A DNA stretch of 64,000 bases. It comes from Solicola gregarius. GTDB taxonomy: Bacteria > Actinomycetota > Actinomycetes > Propionibacteriales > Nocardioidaceae. How positions within the stretch are numbered: the first letter of the stretch is position 1; each line of letters opens with the position of its first letter. Shown here in pieces: positions 40,720 to 49,689 of this stretch. The position numbers and the translations under genes were made by a program. The stretch spans positions 3,472,001-3,536,000 of the forward strand of contig NZ_CP094970.1 in assembly GCF_025790165.1 (NCBI RefSeq), in the 5' to 3' direction. The notes beneath the pieces are model-generated. The model did not search any database. It saw only the letters and a list, made by a program, of their open reading frames with translations, and was not told the origin of the DNA.

Positions 40720-42155
40720 TACGGCGCAACCGGCGGACGGTTCCACGGCCGGCCGTCGACCGAGGTCGCCGCCTCGATCTGTGCGGACAACGCGAGCAGT
40801 ACGTGCTCCGCACCCGGCCGGCCGGCCAGCATCGTCCCGATCGGCAGGCCCTCGGTCGACCATGCGGTCGGCACCGACACCGCGGGCATGCCGGTGACGT
40901 TCCACATCGACGTGAACGGCGTGTACGCCTTCTGCGCCTCGAAGTCCGCCGCCGGATCGTTGTCGTCGCGCAATCCACCGACGAGCGCGGGCAGCTGCGC
41001 GAGCGTCGGGGTCAGCACGGCGTCGTACGGAGCGAGGGCGCCGATCGCCTTGGCGGCGATCTGGTTCATGCGCAGCAGGGCGTTGGCGAGCTCCATACCC
41101 GAGGTCTTGGCGCCGCGCTCGCGGAGCCAGCGGCTCAGCGGACGCAGGCGTGCCTGCCGCTCCTCCGGCACCGGGAACATCGACGCGCTGACCGCCCAGA
41201 TCGTCTCGAAGACCGACACGACAGCACCCGAGAACGGCGCGTCGATGTCCTCGACGGTGTGGCCGAGGCCCTCGAGTGTCTCGCTGAGCTGGTCGTACGC
41301 GAACAGGACCTGCGGGTCGACCTCGGTCTCGGCGATGACCGGCGTCGCGAACCGGGCGATGCGCAGGGCGCCGGGGTCATGGTCGCATCGGGCGAGGTAG
41401 GTGTCGCTCGGCGCGAGGCGCTCGGCCCACAGCGGGTCGCTGGCCGCGGGGCCGGCCATCACGTCGAGCATGGCGGCGGCGTCGCGTACGGTCTGTGCGA
41501 TCGGCCCGGCCGTCGACAGGCCGGTGATGTCGCCGTACCTCGGCGCGCCGCTGATCCGGCCTCGGCTCGGCTTCAATCCGAAGAGTCCGCACACACTGGC
41601 CGGGATGCGGATCGACCCACCGCCGTCCGATCCCTGCGCGAGCGGAACGAGCCCGGCCGAGACTGCCGCCGCGGCGCCGCCGGACGACCCGCCGGCGCTG
41701 CGCTCGAGGTCGTACGGCGTGCGCGCGGGTGGTGCGACGTCGGGCTCGGTGTAACACGGGCTGCCGAACTCGGGGGTGTTCGTCTTGCCGAGCCCGATCA
41801 GCCCGGCGGACTCGATGTTGGCAACGACCTGGTCGGAGACCTTCGGTACGAAGTCCTCCATGGCCGCCGACCCGAAGGTCGTCCGGACGCCCGCCGTGAG
41901 GTTGAGGTCCTTGAACGCCGTGGGCACTCCGGTGAGGGGAGTACGCCGGTCGTCGTCGTTCTCCGCGAGCGCCGCGGCGGCCTCGCGGGCTCGGGAGCGC
42001 GCCTGATCGGCCGTCACGGTCACGAAGGCGCCGAAGGTGTCCGAGTGCTCGTCGATGCGGGCGAGGAAGTGCTCCACCACCTCGACCGGGTCGGTTTCCC
42101 CGGCGGCGTACGCCGCGGCGATCTCCAGCGCGGTCAGCTCGTGGATCTCGGACAT
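40719..42155 (-). CDS. Amidase signature-family hydrolase
   Basis: 478 residues from ATG 42155. The amidase signature is complete: FKDLN with the catalytic lysine, GLIGLGKTNTPEFG, and the glycine/serine-rich RSAGGSSGGAAAAVSAGLVPLAQGSDGGGSIRIPASVCGLFGLKPSRGR, including the Ser-cisSer-Lys triad. It hydrolyses a carboxamide in the cytoplasm; glutamyl-tRNA amidotransferase partners (GatB/GatC) are absent, so it is a stand-alone amidase. The following acetyltransferase gene is coupled to it. Confidence 0.92.
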   Translation of the reverse strand: MSEIHELTALEIAAAYAAGETDPVEVVEHFLARIDEHSDTFGAFVTVTADQARSRAREAAAALAENDDDRRTPLTGVPTAFKDLNLTAGVRTTFGSAAMEDFVPKVSDQVVANIESAGLIGLGKTNTPEFGSPCYTEPDVAPPARTPYDLERSAGGSSGGAAAAVSAGLVPLAQGSDGGGSIRIPASVCGLFGLKPSRGRISGAPRYGDITGLSTAGPIAQTVRDAAAMLDVMAGPAASDPLWAERLAPSDTYLARCDHDPGALRIARFATPVIAETEVDPQVLFAYDQLSETLEGLGHTVEDIDAPFSGAVVSVFETIWAVSASMFPVPEERQARLRPLSRWLRERGAKTSGMELANALLRMNQIAAKAIGALAPYDAVLTPTLAQLPALVGGLRDDNDPAADFEAQKAYTPFTSMWNVTGMPAVSVPTAWSTEGLPIGTMLAGRPGAEHVLLALSAQIEAATSVDGRPWNRPPVAP

Positions 42156-42250
42156 GCGCCCCAGGGTACGACCCGGGGTACGCAACGTCGGCGAGCGCGG
42201 CGACCGGGACGCGGCTCCGGCACCACGCGGCCGCTCGCTAGAGTGCTCTC

Positions 42251-42565
42251 ATGCAGACTCGTAAGCGCTTTGCGGCCCGGACGGCCGCAGCCGTGATCGT
42301 CCCGGTGCTCCTCGTCCTCGCCACGGCGGGTCAGGCGTCGGCCGATATGCCGTCGACGTGGGAGAACTCCGAGTCGTACTCCACGATGGACGTGCTGCTG
42401 ATCTTCGTCGGCATCCCGCTGTTGCTGTTCGTGGGGATCGCGACCTTCGGCTGGTTGACGCACACGAAGAAGGCGCACACGTACCCGATCCGCCGCGAGA
42501 CCGACGGCGGCGTCATCGCCGCCCGTGCGGCGAGCGATGGGCAGCAGGAGATCTCGGGTCACTGA
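42251..42565 (+). CDS. Small secreted/membrane protein, unknown function
   Basis: 104 residues. A signal peptide-like N-terminus (TRKRFAARTAAAVIVPVLLVLATAGQASA, probable cleavage after ASA) and a second hydrophobic helix (MDVLLIFVGIPLLLFVGIATFGWL) precede a basic cytoplasmic tail. Short proteins with this layout are frequent next to actinobacterial transport and cytochrome genes, but I cannot assign a family. It is divergent from the amidase gene. Confidence 0.65.
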   Translation: MQTRKRFAARTAAAVIVPVLLVLATAGQASADMPSTWENSESYSTMDVLLIFVGIPLLLFVGIATFGWLTHTKKAHTYPIRRETDGGVIAARAASDGQQEISGH

Positions 42566-42599
42566 GGTTCGCGGCCGCGTGCCTGCGCGCCGCCGCGTT

Positions 42600-42744
42600 G
42601 CGATCCGGGCGTCCCCGGTCGCCACCTATGCGATCTGGGCGTGCCCGGTCGCAACGGTTCGAGGTCTGGGCGTCCCCGGTCGCCACCTATGCGATCTGGG
42701 CGTCCCCGGTCGCAACGGTTCGAGGTCTGGGCGTCCCCGGTCGC
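42600..42744. repeat. 61-bp tandem repeat made of alternating 30/31-bp units
   Basis: A 19-base core TCTGGGCGTCCCCGGTCGC, with small variants, starts at 42604, 42634, 42665, 42695 and 42726. The cores are followed alternately by CACCTATGCGA and AACGGTTCGAGG. The array lies between the convergent small membrane protein and pepN genes. The cores are not palindromic. Confidence 0.85.
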
Positions 42745-42758
42745 AAACCGGCCGTACG

Positions 42759-45302
42759 TCAGCCGCGCGCGTCACGCTCCTGCGCCCGTAGTGCCCGCGC
42801 CATGTCGTCGCGGCCCTCGCCGACGAGGCGCTTGGCGGCCGGGTTCGCCGCGGTCGACGCCAGCCACTCGTCGACCCGGGAGAGCCGGTCGGCCGACGGG
42901 ATCGCCCGCGGGAACAGGTAGACGAGCGCGATCGTCGCGAGCTGCGTGCCTTTCGCCTCCCACGCCGTCTCGGCCATCTCGAGGTAGCGCTCGACGTACG
43001 GTTCCAGCACCGACTCCTGCCCGGCGACCTGGAACGACGCGGCGATGCTGCGCTGCGTCTCGTTCGGGACGTCGTCGCGTACGACCGCGGCATCCCATGC
43101 GGCCCGTTTCGCGGCGGCATCGGGGCGCTGGGTGCGTGCGCCCGCGGCGTGCTCCTGCCCGGAGATGGTGTTGTCGCGGGTGAGCTCGGCGTCGATCTCG
43201 GCGTCGCCGTAGGCACCGGTGCGGGCGAGCCCGCTCACCAGGCTCCAGCGCAGGTCGGCGTCGACAGTGAGCCCGGCCGGTGCGACCGATCCGTCGAGCA
43301 GGCCGCGGAGGTACGCGATCGCCTCGGGAGAGCGTGTCGCGCCCGCGTACGCGCGGGCGAACGCCAGCTGGTGGTCACTGCCCGCCTCGGCCGAGTCCAG
43401 GAGTTTGCGTACGCCCCGCTCCCAGCGATCGGCGACGTCGTCGCGATGGTCGGGCGCGCTGTACAGCGTGACGGCGGTGCGCGCCTGATTGAGCAGGGTG
43501 CCGACCGCGGTGAGGTCGGTCTCGGTCGCGATGCCGCCGAGCACCAGTGTCACGAACGCGGACGCGGACATCTCGGCGTCGCGGGTCATGTCCCACGCCG
43601 CGCCCCAGCACAGCGCGCGCGGCAGCGACTCGGTGAAGTCCGCGATGCCGTTCACGACGGTCGCGAGCGAGCGCTCGTCGAGGCGGATCTTCGCGTACGT
43701 GAGGTCGCCGTCGTTCAACAGCACGAGGTCGGGTCGACGTACGCCGACGAGCGCGTCGACCGGTGTCGAGGCACCCGCGATGTCGATCTCGACGGAGTCG
43801 CGGCGCTCCAGGCCGCGATCGGTTCGGTCGTACAGCCCGACTCCGACCCGGTGCCGCCGAAGCGTCGGGAAGTCCGGATGTGCCGACTGATCGACCGCGA
43901 ACGACGTGAACCGTCCCTCGTCGTCGGCCTCGAACGAGGCCCGCAGCGTGTTGACGCCGGACGCCTGCAGCCACTCGGCGACCCACGGTCCGAGCTCGCG
44001 CCCGGACGACTCCTCCAGGGCGCTCAGCAGGTCGCTCAGCTCCGAGTTGCCGTACGCGTGCCGCTCGAAGTACGTACGCAGACCCGCGACGAACTCCTTC
44101 TCGCCGACCCAGGCGACCAGCTGTCGCAGCGCGGACGCGCCCTTGGCGTACGTGATGCCGTCGAAGTTCACCTCGACGGCCTCGAGGTCGTAGTTGTCGG
44201 CGGCGATCGGGTGCGTCGACGGCAGCTGGTCCTGCCGGTACGCCCATGCCTTGCGCGCATTGGCGAAGCCGGTCCACGCCTCGGTGAACCTTGTCGCCTT
44301 CACGTTGGCGTCGTGTGACGCCCACTCGGCGAACGACTCGTTCAGCCACAGGTCGTCCCACCAGCGCATCGTGACGAGATCGCCGAACCACATGTGCGCC
44401 ATCTCGTGCAGGATCGTGTTGGACCGCGACTCGTACGCGGACTCGGTCTGGCGGCTGCGGAAGATGTACTCGTCGCGGTACGTCACCGCGCCGGCGTTCT
44501 CCATCGCGCCCATGTTGTACTCCGGCACGAAGGCCTGGTCGTACGTGCCGGCGAACGGGTAGCCCATCTGGAACTGCTGCTCGAAGAAGCCGAACCCCTG
44601 CTTCGTCACGGTGAAGATGTCGTCGGTATCGAAGTACTCCGCCAATGACCGGCGCGCGAACAGCCGGAGCGGGACCTCGCCGTAGTCGCCGGCGTACGTG
44701 TCGTGCCACACGTCGTACTCGCCGGCGATCAACGCGGTGATGTAGGTCGAGATCCGCTGCGTGGGGTCGAAGCGCCACACGGCGACCCCGGAGCGTACCG
44801 ACTCCGGCTCGGGCGTCGACGTGTTGGAGACGACCTGCCAGTGGTCGGGCGCGGTCACCTGGAACTCGAAGGTCGCCTTCAGGTCGGGCTGCTCGAACGT
44901 CGTGAAGACCCGGCGCGCGTCGGGCACCTCGAACTGCGTGTAGAGGTACACCCGGTCGTCGGCCGGGTCGACGAACCGGTGCAGACCCTCGCCGGTACGC
45001 GAGTAGGGCAGCGTCGCCGTGACCACGAGCTCGTTCTCCGCCTGCAGGCCGGACAGCTCGATGCGACTGTCGCGATACACCGCGACGGGATCGAGCTGGG
45101 TGCCGTTCAAGACGATATCGGGCACTGACGCGCCGACCAGGTCGGCGAACGTCGAGTCGTCCCGCGAGCGGAATCGCAGCGTCGTCTTCGACATGAACTC
45201 GGTCTCGGAGTACGTCAGGTCGAGCTCGACGCGGTACGACTCCACCTCGAGCGACGCTGCTCGAATGCGGGCTTCTTCACGGGTCAGGTTGGTTCCGGGC
45301 AT
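42759..45302 (-). CDS. pepN: Aminopeptidase N (M1 family)
   Basis: 847 residues from ATG 45302 (MPGTNLTREEARIRAASLEVESY), the normal actinobacterial start. The substrate motif GAMEN is in NMGAMENAGAVTYRDEYIFR. The zinc site is H299-E-M-A-H303 with E322 in WLNESFAEW. A C-terminal ERAP1-like helical domain completes the protein. It removes N-terminal residues from peptides in the cytoplasm. No signal peptide is present. The gene is divergent from the glutamate-cysteine ligase-like gene, 88 bases apart. Confidence 0.96.
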   Translation of the reverse strand: MPGTNLTREEARIRAASLEVESYRVELDLTYSETEFMSKTTLRFRSRDDSTFADLVGASVPDIVLNGTQLDPVAVYRDSRIELSGLQAENELVVTATLPYSRTGEGLHRFVDPADDRVYLYTQFEVPDARRVFTTFEQPDLKATFEFQVTAPDHWQVVSNTSTPEPESVRSGVAVWRFDPTQRISTYITALIAGEYDVWHDTYAGDYGEVPLRLFARRSLAEYFDTDDIFTVTKQGFGFFEQQFQMGYPFAGTYDQAFVPEYNMGAMENAGAVTYRDEYIFRSRQTESAYESRSNTILHEMAHMWFGDLVTMRWWDDLWLNESFAEWASHDANVKATRFTEAWTGFANARKAWAYRQDQLPSTHPIAADNYDLEAVEVNFDGITYAKGASALRQLVAWVGEKEFVAGLRTYFERHAYGNSELSDLLSALEESSGRELGPWVAEWLQASGVNTLRASFEADDEGRFTSFAVDQSAHPDFPTLRRHRVGVGLYDRTDRGLERRDSVEIDIAGASTPVDALVGVRRPDLVLLNDGDLTYAKIRLDERSLATVVNGIADFTESLPRALCWGAAWDMTRDAEMSASAFVTLVLGGIATETDLTAVGTLLNQARTAVTLYSAPDHRDDVADRWERGVRKLLDSAEAGSDHQLAFARAYAGATRSPEAIAYLRGLLDGSVAPAGLTVDADLRWSLVSGLARTGAYGDAEIDAELTRDNTISGQEHAAGARTQRPDAAAKRAAWDAAVVRDDVPNETQRSIAASFQVAGQESVLEPYVERYLEMAETAWEAKGTQLATIALVYLFPRAIPSADRLSRVDEWLASTAANPAAKRLVGEGRDDMARALRAQERDARG

Positions 45303-45390
45303 GGTCGAATCCTGCCACGCGCCCGGTCGCATCTCGGCGTCGCGGCGGCACACCCTGTCGCAAATCCCGCTCAGAGGGCAGGATCGGCAT

Positions 45391-46545
45391 ATGCGGACTG
45401 CGCAGCGGATCCCGTTCGCGATGTCGCCGCGCTCGAGCGTCGGCATCGAGTGGGAGCTCGCGCTCGTCGACGCCGACAGCGGCGACCTGCGCCAGGTCGC
45501 GCAGACGGTGCTCGACACGGTGCGTACCGGAGGTGAGGAGCATCCACACATCCGTCAGGAGCTGTTGCTGAACACCGTCGAGGTGGTCACCTCGCCGTGC
45601 AAGACGGTACGTGCCGCCGGCGACGACCTGTGCCGGAGCATCGAGGAGCTGCGTGCGGTGACCGATCCGCTGCGGGTGGAGCTGATGTGTGCGGGCACGC
45701 ATCCGTTCGCGCAGTGGGCGCGCCAGCAGGTGACCGACAAGGAGCGGTACGCGACGCTGATCGACCGTACGCAGTGGTGGGGCCGGCAGATGCTGATCTA
45801 CGGCGTCCACGTGCATGTCGGTATCGAGGACCGCGACAAGGCGCTGCCGATCATGCGGGCGCTGCTCACGTACTTCGGGCATCTGCAGTCGATGTCGGCG
45901 TCGTCGCCGTTCTGGGGCGGCAGCGAGACGGGGTACGCGTCGAACCGCGCGCTGATGTTCCAGCAGCTGCCGACGGCGGGACTGCCGTTCCAGTTCCGGG
46001 AGTGGCACGAGTTCGAGCACTACGTCGACGACATGCTGCACACCGGAGTCATCGACGACCTGACCGAGGTGCGGTGGGACGTACGCCCGTCGCCGCGCTT
46101 CGGCACCCTCGAGGTCCGCATCTGCGACGGCATCCCGACCCTCGCGGAGCTGCTCAGCCTGTCCGCGTTCACGCATTGCCTGGTGGAGTACTTCTCGCGC
46201 GAGCTCGATGCCGGTCGCGAGCTGCCGACGATCCCGCCGTGGTTCGCGCAGGAGAACAAGTGGCGTGCGGCCCGGTACGGCATGGACGCGATCCTGATCC
46301 TGGACGACAAGGGCGAGGAGGACCTGATCGTCGACGACACCCATCGCCTGCTGGACGTACTCGAGCCGGTCGCGGACGACCTCGGCTGCGCGGAGGAGCT
46401 CGACGGCGTTCGTACCCTGATCGAGGTCGGCGCCTCGTACGAGCGCCAGCGTGCGGTCGCGCGCGCCAACGACGGCGCCCTCGACGCGGTCGTCGCCTCG
46501 CTCGTCGCGGAGATGCGCGCGGGGCACCCGCTCGGCGGACGCTGA
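45391..46545 (+). CDS. Carboxylate-amine ligase, GCS2 family (YbdK/EgtA-like)
   Basis: 384 residues from ATG 45391. The ATP-grasp-like glutamate-cysteine ligase family 2 motifs are SVGIEWELALVDADSGDL, QELLLNTVEVVTSPCKTV, and GVHVHVGIEDRDKAL, with FGTLEVRICDGIPTLAELL near the middle. Family members make gamma-glutamylcysteine, some as the first step of ergothioneine synthesis (EgtA). No egtB-E genes are nearby, so the product is open; YbdK-like ligases are the safer name. Confidence 0.87.
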   Translation: MRTAQRIPFAMSPRSSVGIEWELALVDADSGDLRQVAQTVLDTVRTGGEEHPHIRQELLLNTVEVVTSPCKTVRAAGDDLCRSIEELRAVTDPLRVELMCAGTHPFAQWARQQVTDKERYATLIDRTQWWGRQMLIYGVHVHVGIEDRDKALPIMRALLTYFGHLQSMSASSPFWGGSETGYASNRALMFQQLPTAGLPFQFREWHEFEHYVDDMLHTGVIDDLTEVRWDVRPSPRFGTLEVRICDGIPTLAELLSLSAFTHCLVEYFSRELDAGRELPTIPPWFAQENKWRAARYGMDAILILDDKGEEDLIVDDTHRLLDVLEPVADDLGCAEELDGVRTLIEVGASYERQRAVARANDGALDAVVASLVAEMRAGHPLGGR

Positions 46546-46566
46546 GCGCCGACCGCGGTCCCACCG

Positions 46567-46634
46567 TCTCGCCGAGGTACGTCGTCCTGCCACATGAGCC
46601 GGCTGATGTGGCAGGACGACGTACCTCGGCGAGA
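46567..46634. repeat. Dispersed palindromic repeat, copy 2 (perfect 29-bp arms)
   Basis: The left arm starts TCTCGCCGAGGTACG and runs to 46595. The right arm (46606-46634) is its exact complement, with a 10-base loop GAGCCGGCTG that itself is nearly palindromic. It lies after the carboxylate-amine ligase gene and before the nitroreductase gene, both plus strand. Confidence 0.9.
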
Positions 46635-46729
46635 GGGGTCGGGCAGGAATCGGATGCGGGCCCGGAATAGGCGGCGCCGCATCGCGCGTTGTAGTTGAAG
46701 AAGCAACCTGTCGCGAGTGGAGGACGAGA

Positions 46730-47338
46730 GTGAGCAAGAAGACCGTTGACCTGTGGTTCGACCCGGTGTGCCCGTGGGCGTGGATGACCTCGCGCTGGAT
46801 GCTTGAGGTGGAACGGGTACGGCCGGTGGAGACGCAGTTCCACGTCATGAGTCTCTCGCTGCTCAACGACGGCCGCGACGACCTCGACGAGTGGTACGCC
46901 GCGCAGATCCCCAAGTGGTGGGGCCCGGTGCGGGTCTGCATCGCGGCCGCCGAGGCGCACGGCGAAGAGGTGCTCCGCGATCTCTACACCGCGCTCGGTA
47001 CGCGCCACCACGTCCAGGGCCGCGAGCTCGACCACGACACGATCGTCGAGGCGCTCGAGGAGGTCGGCCTGCCCGCGGACCTCGTCGACGCGATGGACAG
47101 CACCGCGTACGACGAGGCGCTGTCGAAGTCGCATCACGCCGGCATGGACCAGGTCGGCATGGACGTCGGTACGCCGGTCATCTCGACCGAGGGTGTGGCG
47201 TTCTTCGGTCCTGTCGTCACGCCGGCGCCGAAGGGTGAGGCCGCCGGCCGTCTCTGGGACGGGGTCGTGCTCGTCGCCGGCACCGACGGCTTCTTCGAGC
47301 TGAAGCGCACCCGCGACCGCGACCCGATCTTCGACTGA
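46730..47338 (+). CDS. DsbA-type mycothiol-dependent nitroreductase-like protein
   Basis: 202 residues with GGAGGACGAG upstream. The start VDLWFDPVCPWAWMTSRWMLEVERVRPVETQFHVMSLSLLN matches the actinobacterial DsbA/FrnE-like subfamily that includes Rv2466c, a mycothiol-dependent nitroreductase. The active site here reads C-P-W-A, so only one cysteine occupies the CxxC position. The cis-Pro region is VGTPVISTEG. It would reduce a disulfide or nitro compound using mycothiol. It overlaps the following esterase gene by one base. Confidence 0.85.
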   Translation: MSKKTVDLWFDPVCPWAWMTSRWMLEVERVRPVETQFHVMSLSLLNDGRDDLDEWYAAQIPKWWGPVRVCIAAAEAHGEEVLRDLYTALGTRHHVQGRELDHDTIVEALEEVGLPADLVDAMDSTAYDEALSKSHHAGMDQVGMDVGTPVISTEGVAFFGPVVTPAPKGEAAGRLWDGVVLVAGTDGFFELKRTRDRDPIFD

Positions 47339-48231
47339 TGGTGCTCAATCCGCAGGCCGCCGCCGACGTGGCGGACGCAACGGCCGGGCCGCATATTTCG
47401 GATCCCGGCGCCGACATCGACGGGTTCCGCCGCGAGATGGCGACCGAGGCGCTGACCGAGGAGCGGCGCGAGGTCGCGTACGTCCGAGACGTCGACGCTG
47501 ACGGCGTGCCGTGCCGCGTCTTCCGGCCCGAGCCGGGTGCGCCGGTGCTGCTCTATGCCCACGGTGGCGGATGGGTGTTGGGCGACCTCGACACCCACGA
47601 CCGATGGGGTCGTGAGCTGGCCGTGCGTACCGGCTGGGCGGTCGTCGCGGTGCACTACCGCCGGTCGCCGGAGCATCCCTATCCGCTGCCGCTCGACGAC
47701 GTCGAGACGGCCCTGCACTGGGTACGCGCCAACGCCGACGAGCACGCGCTGGACGCCTCACGCATCGTCGGTGTCGGCGACTCCTCGGGTGCGAATCTTG
47801 TCGCCGGTCTGTCCGTACGCGAGCCCGGCGCGTTCGCGTACCAGGTGCTCGCCTACCCGCCGCTCGACCCTGCGTGCCGTGCAGACTCCTTCCGTACCGA
47901 GGACATCGCGGTGCTCTCGGCCGCCGAGATGCGCTGGTTCTGGGACGCGTACCTGCCGACGGACGACCTGCGCTCGATCCCCGAGGCGGCACCGGCGTAC
48001 GCGGAGGATCTCTCGCGGATGCCGCCGACGCTACTGATCACTGCCGAGCACGACGTGCTGCGCGACGAGGGCGAGCAGTTCGCGGCCCGTCTCGCCGCGG
48101 CGGGCGTCGGCGTCGCCGCGCAGCGGCATCTCGGCGTCGTGCACGGGTTCTGGCGGCGGCCATGGGACTACGATCCGGCCGATGCCGCGCTCGACGAGCT
48201 CACCGGCCTGCTCGCCCGTCTGCGCACCTGA
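47338..48231 (+). CDS. Alpha/beta hydrolase, hormone-sensitive-lipase-like esterase
   Basis: 297 residues. The oxyanion motif HGGG (75-78) lies in LLYAHGGGWVLGD, the nucleophile is S149 in G-D-S-S-G, the acid D is in TAEHDVLRDEGEQ and the base H in VVHGFWR. These features define the HSL/bacterial esterase family IV. It hydrolyses short-chain esters in the cytoplasm. The one-base overlap with the nitroreductase gene suggests cotranscription, perhaps as a detoxification pair. Confidence 0.88.
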   Translation: MVLNPQAAADVADATAGPHISDPGADIDGFRREMATEALTEERREVAYVRDVDADGVPCRVFRPEPGAPVLLYAHGGGWVLGDLDTHDRWGRELAVRTGWAVVAVHYRRSPEHPYPLPLDDVETALHWVRANADEHALDASRIVGVGDSSGANLVAGLSVREPGAFAYQVLAYPPLDPACRADSFRTEDIAVLSAAEMRWFWDAYLPTDDLRSIPEAAPAYAEDLSRMPPTLLITAEHDVLRDEGEQFAARLAAAGVGVAAQRHLGVVHGFWRRPWDYDPADAALDELTGLLARLRT

Positions 48232-48306
48232 CCGCCCGCTGGGCATGACGTTCGGTCGCGACACGCCGGCGTGTCGCAGCCCGAACGTCGGGCCCACGGC
48301 GGGGCG
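48232..48306. repeat. Imperfect intergenic palindrome (about 75 bp)
   Basis: The core GACGTTCGG-bulge-GCGACACGCC and its complement surround 48267/48268, and weaker complementarity continues outward (CCGCCC..TGGGC / GCCCA..GGCGGGG). It begins right after the esterase stop codon and precedes rpiB on the same strand. It could act as a terminator. Confidence 0.65.
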
Positions 48307-48334
48307 GGACCGTCGAGCCTGCCAGAATTCGCCC

Positions 48335-48784
48335 ATGCGCGTACACATCGGCTCCGACCACGCGGGATTCGAGCTCAAGGCACGCCTGGTCGAACACCTG
48401 ACGGCAGCCGGCCACGACGTGACCGACCACGGCGCGGACGCGTACGACGCGGACGACGACTACCCGCCGTTCTGCTTCGCGGCCGGTGAGGCCGTCGTCG
48501 CCGACCCCGGGAGCCTTGGCGTCGTGATCGGCGGCTCTGGCAACGGCGAGCAGATCGCTGCGAACAAGGTCCGCGGCGTGCGGGCGGCATTGGTGTGGAA
48601 CGACGAGACCGCCGCTCTCGCCCGTGCGCACAACGACGCCAACGTCGTGTCCGTCGGCGGCCGGATGCACGATGCCGACGTGGCGATCCGCCTCGTCGAG
48701 ACGTTCTTGGCGACGCCGTTCTCCGAGGAGGAGCGGCACAACCGTCGCATCCAGCTGCTCGCCGAGTACGAGAACGGTCGCTGA
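48335..48784 (+). CDS. rpiB: Ribose-5-phosphate isomerase B
   Basis: 149 residues from ATG 48335. SDHAGFELKARLVEHLTAAGH, and LGVVIGGSGNGEQIAANKVRGVRAALVWND. In the active-site loop GSGNGEQ, a glutamate (E72) stands where E. coli RpiB has the catalytic cysteine, as in the Mycobacterium tuberculosis type. HNDANVVSVGGR and a helical C-terminus complete the fold. It interconverts ribose- and ribulose-5-phosphate in the pentose phosphate pathway. The next gene (DNA glycosylase) follows 13 bases later, as is common in actinobacteria. Confidence 0.95.
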   Translation: MRVHIGSDHAGFELKARLVEHLTAAGHDVTDHGADAYDADDDYPPFCFAAGEAVVADPGSLGVVIGGSGNGEQIAANKVRGVRAALVWNDETAALARAHNDANVVSVGGRMHDADVAIRLVETFLATPFSEEERHNRRIQLLAEYENGR

Positions 48785-48797
48785 GGAGACAGGACGC

Positions 48798-49625
48798 GTG
48801 CCCGAGGGTCATACGCTGCACCGGCTCGCGAACGCGCTGGACGATGCGTTCGTCGGCAGCCGGGTGCGCGTGTCGAGTCCGCAGGGCCGCTTCGCGGAGT
48901 CGGCCGGACTGCTCGACGGCGCCGAGGTGGTGGGTTGCGAGGCGTACGGCAAGCACCTGTTCGTCGACTTCGATGCCGACCGTGTCATCCACGTCCATCT
49001 CGGCCTGATCGGCACGTTCGACCTCGGCTCGGGTCCGGGCGGCCTACCCCGCGGGGAGGTGCGCCTCCGCATCGCGTCGCCGCACGCGTACGCCGACCTG
49101 CGCGGCCCGACGGCGTGCGAGCTGTGGACCTGCGACCAGGTCGAGGCGCTGACCGGAAGGCTCGGCCCTGATCCGTTGCGCGACGACGCCGACCCCGATC
49201 GCGCGTGGCGGCGGATCGGCCGCTCCCGGGCGCCGCTCGCGACGCTGCTGATGGATCAGAGTGTCATCGCGGGAGTCGGCAACGTGTACCGCGCCGAGCT
49301 GCTGTTCCGGCATCGGCTCGACCCGTTCATGGAGGGCCGGCTGCTGCGGCGCCGCGAGTGGCAGGACATCTGGGACGACCTCTGTGCTCTGATGGGCGAG
49401 GGCGTCAAGACCGGCCGGATCGACACCGTCCGACCCGAGCACGAGCCGGAAGCGATGGGGCGCGAGCCGCGGGTCGACGACCACGGCGGCGAGGTGTACG
49501 TCTACCGGCGGACCGGCGCGCCATGTCACGTCTGCGGTACGCGCGTACGCCGCGAGGTGCATGCCTCCCGGAACCTGTTCTGGTGCCCGCGCTGCCAGCG
49601 CCGATCGCGCCGCAGACCGAAGTAG
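48798..49625 (+). CDS. Fpg/Nei-family DNA glycosylase (Nei2/Nei-like)
   Basis: 275 residues from GTG 48798. After removal of Met the catalytic P-E dyad (PEGHTLHRLA) is N-terminal. The helix-two-turn-helix is LLMDQSVIAGVGNVYRAELLFRHRLDP, and the zinc finger C-x2-C...C-x2-C is PCHVCGT and FWCPRCQRR. It excises oxidised pyrimidines or formamidopyrimidines and cleaves abasic sites. PEGHT rather than PELPE points to the endonuclease VIII side of the family. It is coupled to rpiB. Confidence 0.92.
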   Translation: MPEGHTLHRLANALDDAFVGSRVRVSSPQGRFAESAGLLDGAEVVGCEAYGKHLFVDFDADRVIHVHLGLIGTFDLGSGPGGLPRGEVRLRIASPHAYADLRGPTACELWTCDQVEALTGRLGPDPLRDDADPDRAWRRIGRSRAPLATLLMDQSVIAGVGNVYRAELLFRHRLDPFMEGRLLRRREWQDIWDDLCALMGEGVKTGRIDTVRPEHEPEAMGREPRVDDHGGEVYVYRRTGAPCHVCGTRVRREVHASRNLFWCPRCQRRSRRRPK

Positions 49626-49689
49626 TGCTTTCGGGCTAGATCGCCCGATCACGCTCCCGGGGCGCTGCCGGGCGACTAGTCTCTCTGCT

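Noticed and set aside
42600-42744. CRISPR array
   Set aside because: The repeated core is only 19 bases with 11-12 base intervals, and the intervals are just two alternating sequences, not unique spacers. No cas genes are present.
48232-48306. Riboswitch upstream of rpiB
   Set aside because: Only a simple hairpin is seen; no conserved junction or ligand-binding consensus of a known riboswitch class.
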